Positions 44,758 through 53,197 of a stretch of 64,000 nucleotides of DNA are shown one piece after another (the first letter of the stretch is position 1; every line of letters starts with the position of its first letter). The position numbers were made by a program, and so were the translations under genes. The DNA is from Tuctoria greenei. Its lineage: Eukaryota > Streptophyta > Magnoliopsida > Poales > Poaceae. The notes under the pieces were generated by a model, which saw only the letters and a program-made list of their open reading frames with translations, ran no database searches and was not told the origin of the DNA. The stretch covers positions 39,797,298 to 39,861,297 of the forward strand of contig JAYESD010000010.1 in NCBI GenBank assembly GCA_036927565.1, in the 5' to 3' direction.

Positions 44758-46712
44758 ATTCTACCCCCCTAAAATGAATATCGCCCTCGAGATTCGGATG
44801 AGTTGAGGAAGAGATTTGAAAACAAAAACTTCAAATTCCCTTTTATATTTGAATTAGCCAAGTTTGAAAATTTCAGGATGTTACAATCAACCCCCTTAAA
44901 AGAAACCACGTCCTCGTGGTTCGGACGGATTGGAGAAGAGATGAGAAAACTCTTGATAACATATTCACGCTCCATGTAGTTTCGTACGAGATAGTGATTC
45001 TTTAGTGGTGACCATCTTCCGCGGGAGTAGAGACGAGAACGAAGGAAGATAGAAGGACTCCCAGCCTATATGCATGCATCAAGGTATATGATCCTAAATA
45101 ATACATTATTGGATGAGGATGTGGATATATATAAAAATGTTCCACAATGCACATCCAAACACATAAACATACAAGCAAGCAATCAAATGGTCATCGCACC
45201 ACCAAATCTAGCGCACTAACGAACTAAGCGTTTAGTACATGTTAACCAAGATTAGACTTAAATCCTAATTAAGAGTTATAAAATTATTGAGCTACCGAAA
45301 GGTGAAGGCATCCTATATTATTTTTTTACAAGCTTGGGACAAGGTCAAGATGGCGATCTAGGTGGGGTGAGAGACGATTTCAGCTTGTCGGATCTTCACG
45401 AACGGATTCCCAATCAGGTGACGTGCTTCACATGAACTTGGTTGTTGGCAAAGATGCAAACTTCGAGTCTCCATTCTTCGTGTCCAGAAGGTCTTCGTCT
45501 TGAAGTGTATGCTTCACAAATTCTTCTTCGATTCGCTTCTCCTATGTCTTTGTTGGAATCGCTTCTCCTATGTCTTTGTTGGAAGAGCTAGCAGGGGTGC
45601 GGTCAACCATATGAGTTGGTTGTTCGTGCTCTACGTGTATTGGTGCTAGATGTGCATGACATGAAAATTTTAGCACCAAAGAGGGACAAGAAAAGAGAAC
45701 GGGCACCGAGGAAGAAGCGGAAAAATCAATTTCAGTGCAGTAGCAAACATATGTGGAAATAAGAAAAATATTTTAGGTGCAAGTGTTTTAAAATGCAGCA
45801 GCAAAGATGAGGGAAAAATAGAGAGTGTGCAGAAGCAAAAAGAGAGGAAAAATGATGGAATTGCAGTAGTTGGCAAAATTGTTTACTCACAACTAGCAGC
45901 AAAAAAACACATTTTCACATGAAAATATATTAGCAACAATTGCAGCAGCAAGCGCATCAGAACATGGCTGAAATTAAATTTAAAAAGTAGCAGCAAAAGA
46001 GATGAAAATGGAAAAACACAGCAGCGAGCAAAGAAGCAAATATTTAAGGCATTGCAACAGCAAAACGCATAAATTTTGCAAGAAGATATTAGTAGAGAAA
46101 CTTTTAAACGCAGCAACAAGCCCTTTAATACGCGGCTGAATTAGCAAGGAAAATACAGCATCAAGTGATATCATTAAGTGGCTGAAATTGGAAGAATTAG
46201 TTGCCACAGTGAGAAGAAAAAAGAAAAGAGAATGTGATGGCGACAAGGAAACTGAAAAATCAATTTCGGCACAGCAGCAACACATGTGCAATTTAGAAGA
46301 ATATTTTAGTCGAGAGTGTGTTCAAATACAGCAGTAAAGGGGGGGGGGGGGGCTGGGGGAAACAGAGATTGTGCTGAAACAAAAAAGGGAGGGGAAAGAG
46401 AGAAATATTGCAGCGGACAAGAAGCAAATGTTCAATGTACTGCAGCAGCCAAGTAGTAGGGAAAATAGAATGTGCAGCAGTCCAAAAAGAGAGGAAAAGA
46501 AGAGCAAAACGCAACAGCAAGCAGCTCAAGGTGTAGCTGAATTAGCAGGAGAGACGCGGTAGCAAACAACACTTTATAGTGGCTGAATCGGCAAAAATAA
46601 AATGCAGCAGCAAGCAATTCGAAAATAGATTCTTTTTTGGTTTCTATGTGCTTTGTTGGGTCCATTGTATCTAGGCTTGTGTCCTACGATCAACACGACT
46701 CTAATACCAATT
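44758..46712 (-). other. Internal region of K, non-coding
   Basis: Starts with the complement of a purine tract (TTTTAGGGGGGTAGAATT on the minus strand, 44758-44775). About 130 bases later comes a second such border, TTTTAAGGGGGTTGATTGTA (44884-44903). The region 45660-46620 is rich in GCAGCA and GAAAA motifs on the plus strand and includes a run of 14 G at 46339-46352. The right end holds the PBS. No retroviral domain can be read on either strand. Confidence 0.75.
46698..46710 (-). promoter_or_regulatory. tRNA-Met primer-binding site of K
   Basis: The minus strand reads TTGGTATTAGAGTCG two bases after the LTR end CACA; one transition from the TTGGTATCAGAG site complementary to initiator tRNA-Met. 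Confidence 0.8.
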
Positions 46713-49700
46713 TGTGACACCCGGTTCTGAAAAATGAACCAAGTGCAGTGTATGTGTGTCCAGGATGTTGCTTCACACATACACATCAACATCACAAATG
46801 ATAATCAGAATTTTACCATTTCACGAATAATAAATATATCTTGATTCTATTGCAGCGGTAAATAATCTAGCGTAGGCGACTCCAACTCCATAGGCAATCG
46901 ACGGTAGTACGCATACCTAGTGCTCCACGTTGTCTTCCAAAATATCTCATGCAGCTGAATTAATGTGGGAATAGCAAGGGTGAGCACATGTCGTACCCAG
47001 CAAGTGTGGGAAAATATGACATGTAGCTAAAAACAAGGAATTATAATAAATGGCTATTTGTTGAAAAGTACAGTTAAAACATATAAAAAGCATCCTACAA
47101 TGTCTGTGTGGATTAATCCTATCATATCTCAAATAATTATCAATTATGTGTCCAACATCATCAGCTGCATTCATATTACATCCATCAATAATTATCCATC
47201 CATATATCAAATTCTTACCATCATCATCAATCATGTTCATTTATCACAACTCAAACTATAACCATAACCAAACCATTCCAAATCCCAAGTTCTACTCTAA
47301 TCATGTGAGGGTCCAGGTCGCTCACAACCGGGAGCACGGCTACTATGATAGTTTTTAACACTCTACGGAGGTTGTACCACTTTACCCACAAGTTTGTGAT
47401 TTTGTCCCCTTTCGGTGACTAAGGAACCTCCATTATGCCTATGACCCGTCAGTCACATTACACACTTCCATCGATGTGTGGCCAAAAGATCAAAAAATAG
47501 CCTTTACAAAGGAACTACCAGCATATTCAGACCCACTACGGTTTCACCGGTGGTGATGCCTCCAACTAAGCACATCCAATCAAGGGCCCCATCTTGTGCC
47601 GTTCGGATCCCAGGGCAGTCCTGCCACTATTGCAAACTCAATCGACTCTCATTCCCCGCTCCTCCAAATGATCCGAACAATGCTAGCAATATACCTAATT
47701 AATTGGCTAAGCCGCACCCATACTTGACCTTGTGGTGACACTGTTGTCCTAATATATATTTGCATGAACCGGTCCTTAGATCTAAAGCAAGAAAACCACC
47801 ATAACATCTAAGCCAGTCAACAATCTATGCTTGCTTAGATCTCCCAATCCTTTGTTACCAATGAACCATATTCATCAATTCACTTCTTCCATAAGTGTAT
47901 AAATTCATAATAAAGCCATTTAGTTCTTTTCTCATCCGAATTGATTAGAACAAAGCAAAAAGGTAAAATACCCTTCAGAACTCTCTATAACATATCCCAA
48001 GCGACAAGGATGGTCAAACAAGGCTAGTAAACACCTATCATGGGTTTCCCATCAATTTGACACAAGCATACTGTTTTGCAAACAAAACATTTAAAAACGG
48101 GATCAAAATGATCAAGAACACTTACCTTAATATTTCGCAATTCGATGCTCAAGCAATTCCAAGTCTTGCACATGAAGATCCTCAGATAATCGCTTCTCGA
48201 TCATAACCGCTCGAGTGAATCGTCTACTTGCAATCAAGCACATACACAAACCAACAACAATGTAATCAATAATATGCACATATATTAATCAATATACCAT
48301 GATATATATGCATGCAAAGTTCCATAATTAATTATCAACGGTTGTTTATTAATTAGATGCAACTAGTTCATATGGGTTCATGCGAGTTCACAAAGTTTTC
48401 ACGATAATTAGGTTGCTAAAATAAAATAGGTGCAACTATGATTTAATTCCGAGTATTAGATCTATTACATCGTTAAAATTCGTCTTTGCAAACCTATCCT
48501 ATTGTAGGTGCAGCGGCTTTGAAAGTCATGGGACAGAGGTGTAGCATAGATGAAGTACACGGCGCAGCGATCCTCCAACGAAGAGACGACAGCGGCAATG
48601 ACGATCTCCGGCGGACGACAGCTCCTTTCTTTTTCCTCTTTTTTTTTCTGGTCGTGTCCTTCTCTTCTAATCTTTGGTGGCTAGGGCTTTTTCTTCGTTT
48701 CTCTAGGCGACTGGCTCACGGGCCTGGGCGGTAGGGCCTCGCCCCCTTTTTTTAAGTGGCTTTGGTTACGGTGCTCTCGGTTCTTTTATAGGTGGAGGGC
48801 TAGGGAACTAAGTCCCAACGGGACTCGGCACCCAGCCGTCGGGAGTCCCGAGCGGCACGGCACCAGCGCGTGCCTGAGAGGCCTGCTCGGTTCCGAGGCG
48901 GCCAGCCTCAGGTGCCCCTCGGTGTTATTTTTTCTTCGGTGGTGCGCTGGCTGCCAGAGAGTCCAGTTGCATGCCTGGAAGCGCTGCCTGGAAGCTTCCA
49001 GGCAGGTGCAGGTGCCCGGTGAAGGTTCCTACTGTGGCGGGCTCCTACCAGTTGACATTTTTTTTGCAATATATTTTTTTCCTTTTGTTCTGCGGCTAGT
49101 GCGACCATGGTTCTATTTTCTTTTATTTCTTCTTTTTTACTTATTTATTTTTATTATTTATTTTTCTTAATTTTTTATTTCTTTCTTTTATTTTTTGTTT
49201 ATTTATTATTTCTTCTTTTGATTATTTTCTTTCGCGGGTGGTAAGACTCTTTGTGCAATAAGTGATTAGATCAACAGTTGACTTTTTGTTTATTATTTAT
49301 ATATTTAGTATGGTGAATTGTTAAAATGCATCAACTCTAAAGTACCGGACAAGCCCACAAAGGAACAGACTAGTCCGTTGTGGTAAAGAAAGCTGATCGG
49401 AAAAGTCCGGTTTCGCGCTGGACAAGTCCGTCCAAGGAATAGAAGGTTCAACGGACAAGTTCGGTATTATACCGAACAAGTCCGGAGTTTGTACAGTAAG
49501 GGACTTTGGACTAGTCTGTTGTTGTAACGGACAAGTCTGTGGTGGGTAAAAATTTGATTAAGTTTGTACATACTAGACTAGTCTAGGATTGATCCGGACA
49601 AATCCGTTGTTGTCCAGTAAAGACATTCGGACTTGTCCGTTATTATCCGGACTAATCTGGTGCCTGGCTCAACTTTTACTTGCATCTTTATTTCTAATTC

Positions 49701-50015
49701 TTTTAGTCTTGTTCATTTTCATCCTACTTAATGATTTTGCATGAACTCATCATATAATTAAACTATTATATTTATATATATATTTATCTCTTTAGTTTTA
49801 TTTATTTCTTTTATCTCATATTCATTATGGCAAATAAATTACTTTTAGCGTGTTTATTTAGGTAATTAATTTTCAATACTTGAGTATGATGCAAAATGCA
49901 ATATGAGATGCATATATTTAATATTTTCTTTATAAAAACAATTTCTTCCTATTATTAACTCTAAATTTCCATTTAAGTTTTTGATTTGCCGAAACTCAAA
50001 AATCAGGGTGTCACA
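46713..50015 (-). repeat. 5' LTR of K (3.30 kb)
   Basis: Collinear with 41515-44757. Minus-strand TATA (CTATAAAAGAACC) near 48779-48792. The palindrome cluster lies at about 49345-49660. It carries an extra short stretch compared with the left LTR near 47380 and some AT-rich length differences near 49140-49250. Confidence 0.85.
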
Positions 50016-51657
50016 TTGCGCTACTTTGGTTCTTGACTTGAAAAAAGAGCTCAAAGTGGCACAAAATAAACATTCACCCAAGGGTGTCATTTTTGGTAAG
50101 GAGAAAATTAAATATGCACGCAATGCATATTCAATTACTAGATCTCCCAATATCAAGAATGGTCTTGGATATTCTAAAGGTGAAAAGCAAATTGCTAGAA
50201 ACCCTAAGAATAACAAGAAGTGGATTGCCTTTGTCAAGGAAAGCTCGAATCAAGTTGAGAACATCAAAAATATTCCTTCCTCACTTGAAAAAGCTAAAAA
50301 TGAACCTCACATCATGTTTCACACTTTTAATGCCTCATATGTTCTTATGAAGAATAAATTTAATAAGGCATAAATCTGTTTTGTAAGCATACTCCTCCAA
50401 CGGATCCAAATAGGTGCTTGATAGCAGATGCATCAATCACATGACCGGAGAGAAGAAAATATTTGTGGAATATGAAGAAGATGAGCATCCTAGTGATGGT
50501 AAGGAAGGGTGCTCAAAACTGGTAAAATAGGTATATCATGTCAACATACTCTTTCTCAAGTTTTAATGTTGATTCATTAGACTATAATCTTTTGTCCATA
50601 TCTCAATTATGTGACAAGGGTTATAATTGTTTGTTCACTAATGTGGGTGTGACTGTTTTTAGAAGAAGCGATGAATCAATTTCATTCAAGGTATGTTAAA
50701 GGGAAAGCTCAATCTCATGGACTTCACCAAAGAAATCTCAACTTGACACATGCTTGATTGCAAAAACCAACATGGGTTGGTTGTGGCATAGACAGCTAGC
50801 TCATGTTGGTATGAGAAATCTACAGAAACTTTTAAAAGGGGATCGCATCCAAGGTTTGAAGAATGTTGTATTTGAGAAAGACAGACCATGCAGCGGGTGT
50901 CAAGCCGGGAAGCAAGCTGGAGCACCTTATCCTGCTAAGAACAGAATGACGACTACAAGACCGTTGGAGCTACTACACGTGGATCTTTTTGGCCCGATCG
51001 CGTACATTAGCATCGATGATAACAAATACAGTTTATTAATTGTAGGTGATTTTTCAAGATTCACTTGGATATTTTGTTTTTCATGATAAGGGAGAAGTAC
51101 AAGGTGTCCTCAAGAAATTCTAGAGGAGAGCTCAAAACGAGTTCTCCTTGAGGATTAAGAAGATAAGGAGCAACAACGGAACTGAGTTGAAGAATACCCA
51201 AGTTGAAGACTTTCTAGATGAAGAAGGAATCAAAAATGAATTTTTGGCTCCCTACACCCCCCCCCCCAAACAAATGGGGTAGCCGAAAGGAAGTACTGAA
51301 CACTTAACGAGATGGCAAGGAAGATGCTCGATGAGTACAAGACATCGGACAGATTTTGGGCGGAAGCGGTAAACCCCGTGTGTCATGCTACAAATCGACT
51401 GTAGCTGCATCGACTCCTTAGAAGACTCCATATGAGCTTCTTACCGGTAACAAGACTAATATTTCAATTTTTTAGTCTTTGGAAGCAAATGTAACATTCT
51501 AAACAATAAGCCTAGCAGTTCGGAGTTCGCTTCAAAATCTGATGAAGGTTTCTTGCTTGGTTATGATTCAGACACTTATGCCTACCGCGTGCTCAACAAA
51601 ACCTCTGGGATCGTTGAAGTTGCACGTGACGTAGTGTTTGATAAGACTAACGGCTCC
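50016..51657 (+). pseudogene. Pre-integrase and integrase of element J (decayed, truncated)
   Basis: Resumes J after K with a gag-tail or linker frame (VLDLKKELKVAQNKHSPKGV, LGYSKGEKQIARNPKNNKKW). From about 50550 come degraded protease-to-integrase sequence and the pre-integrase finger MGWLWHRQLAHVGMRNLQKL then PCSGCQAGKQAGAPY (His and Cys ligands present, 50770-50935). The integrase core starts PLELLHVDLFGPIAYISIDD (first Asp) and LLIVGDFSRFTWIF. Beyond 51086 only traces survive; the run of 12 C at about 51249-51261 lies where APYTPQQNG would be. It ends at NGS, where A3 begins, the same wording seen as DETNGSQEE in H. Confidence 0.75.
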
Positions 51658-52554
51658 TGATGAACCCAACGGGTACGAGGATTCCCTATCTTTCGATGAG
51701 AGATGTTGGTGGTGAATGAATTTGATGGAGGTCGATGTTTGCTGCCCGACTACCACAACTAGAATGGTGTGGTGCCTTGAGCGACAGTTACACTGTCTCC
51801 TGATAACTACGATTTGGGTGGAGGTCAACATTGTGTTACTCAACTACAACAACCGCAAGGGTGTTGCGCCTTAGCAATAGTTACACCAGCTCCTGTTGTT
51901 GGCCTTGAACCTGCAATCAATCGAAGAGCAAGCAAGAATAAGATAATAAGAAAACACTCTCAGGTGTTATAAGTTGGGGTTCTGATTAAAGTAATCAGAA
52001 GGTCTCATCGACACTTGCGTTACAAGGAAGTAGCAATGGCTAAACTTACATAAAACAAAACCCAGGTTCTTCCTATAGTTGCTAGTTGCTTATATAGAGG
52101 AGGAAGACTAGAACTCACAATGGAGTCACGAGTCTTGTTTGGCCTTTTCTGGGCATCTCAAGCGTCATCTGCCTTTGATTCTTGATCCATTAGAAAGTAG
52201 ACGAAGAGACCTTTCCAGCAAGTACTTATTTGCACCAACCTTAGAAGTTGAAAGTTATGCCCCTTTTAAGTTGCTACTTGCTGCAGTTACGAGGACCCCT
52301 CAGGTGGAGCAACCTTCATTGCATTAATCCCTCCATTCCTTCTAGCTGGATCAATTCCCAAGCATCTAATAATAACATGATCATAACGAGGCTTTAATAG
52401 TTCCCCATTTGAAGAATAATTAATTTGAACAGACAGGAATGAATTCACCTGACAATTAAGTTCACGTGCATGAGCGTGTGTCATTGGACAATTAGTTGCA
52501 AGTGGTGAATGGGTTGTTGTTGTGGTTGTATCAATAGTAACAATGTCCTCATCA
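51658..52554 (-). repeat. LTR of A3 (897 bp) with pol tail frame
   Basis: The minus-strand frame from 52571 to 52287 crosses the LTR edge without a stop: EGEGDEDIVTIDTTTTTTHS, then PMTHAHARELNCQVNSFLSV and an APPEGSS end matching A1. This is the clearest view of the pol tail encoded in the LTR. Confidence 0.87.
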
Positions 52555-52725
52555 CCCTCCCCTTCTTGCAATTGAGTCGTCCATCAAACTTGTCTTCCTC
52601 GTCCACATATGGTTTCAAATCTGCAATATTAAAAGAGGAAGTAACCCCAAAATGTGTAGGCAACTCAATTTCATATGCATTATCATTAATTTTTTGAAGC
52701 ACTTTGAAGGGTCCAGCAGCTCGAA
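51658..52725 (-). mobile_element. Element A3: CRM-like LTR with internal stub
   Basis: A complete LTR (51658-52554, TGATGAACCC to TCATCA) is followed by 171 bases of internal sequence reading integrase C-terminus on the minus strand (NDNAYEIELPTHFGVTSSFN, IADLKPYVDEEDKFD). It stops at about 52725, where unrelated 5' sequence of gene I begins. It is the 3' LTR end of a minus-strand copy whose remainder was lost by deletion. Confidence 0.85.
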
Positions 52726-52780
52726 TTTGCGCTCAAATCCTCCAAACTTTCACTTGCTTTTCCTCTCTCGCCCCGCCGTG
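52726..52780 (+). other. Leader sequence of gene I before the CACTA insertion
   Basis: About 55 bases, CT-rich, between the A3 breakpoint and the CACTA element. Removing the MITE and one GTG joins it directly to the gene I start (GCCGTGCTGCGATGGAG). Confidence 0.5.
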
Positions 52781-53189
52781 CACTACAGGAAAAGCGATCA
52801 TTTGCCAGGCCGTCGCAAATAGCGGTGTGGGTCACGGTGGAGGACACGTGGGCCCTGCCCACTGAGCTTAATTGCGACGGCCAGGCCGTCGCAAATAGAG
52901 GCACTTAATTGCGACGGCCGGGCCGTCGCAAATAAGCTTTAATTGCAACGGCCCGGCCATCGCAAATATTGTTGCGGGGCCCACCGGCCCACGACAATAA
53001 CTTGCGACGGCCGCTGCTAGCTATCGCAATTAATCTTATTTGCGACGGTGGCCGTCGCAAATAAGCTTAATTGCGACGGCCAAAAACCGTCGCAAATAAG
53101 GAAAGCCATCACAAATAGCTTATTTGCGACGCCATTTTGCTTATTTGCGACGGCCCTGGCTGTCGCAAATCGTCGGGTTTCCTGTAGTG
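52781..53189. mobile_element. CACTA-type MITE (409 bp), duplication GTG
   Basis: Terminal inverted repeats are CACTACAGGAAA and TTTCCTGTAGTG, with GTG on both sides (52778-52780, 53190-53192); 3-bp duplications are the rule for CACTA elements. Inside, GCCGTCGCAAAT and its complement recur at least seven times (for instance near 52812, 52882, 52924, 53050 and 53087), as subterminal transposase-binding arrays would. It has no coding capacity and would depend on an autonomous En/Spm-type transposase elsewhere. Confidence 0.93.
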
Positions 53190-53197
53190 GTGCTGCG

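Larger units (their letters stand above)
41515..50015 (-). mobile_element. Element K: LARD-type retroelement with no coding internal region
   Basis: Two LTRs of 3.24 and 3.30 kb (ends TGTGACACCC and GGGTGTCACA) flank a 1955-bp internal region that encodes no gag or pol. Minus orientation is given by a tRNA-Met-type PBS at the right LTR, a purine tract at the left LTR, and minus-strand TATA boxes in both LTRs. In a ~200-base sample the LTRs agree at about nine bases in ten, so the insertion is not recent. It lies between gag and pre-integrase of J. No clean target duplication is seen (TTTCA against TTGCG). Confidence 0.85.
38169..51657 (+). mobile_element. Element J: Sirevirus-like Ty1/copia, split by K and cut by A3
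   Basis: LTR starting TGTAAGTGCATCTAGGC, gag with a degenerate knuckle, then (after K) pre-integrase and integrase in copia order (integrase before RT). The GTGCATCTAGGC start, palindrome-rich U3, coiled-coil-rich gag tail and the pol wording match Sireviruses. RT, RNase H and the 3' LTR are missing to the right of A3. Confidence 0.82.

Noticed and set aside
41510..50020. Target-site duplication for K
   Set aside because: TTTCA (left) and TTGCG (right) do not match, and shifting the ends by two bases (TCATG, CATTG) does not help; either it decayed or K formed by inter-element recombination.
51249..51261. Run of 12 C as a meaningful frameshift site
   Set aside because: It lies in an already heavily decayed integrase; a slip or sequencing artefact is the simplest reading.
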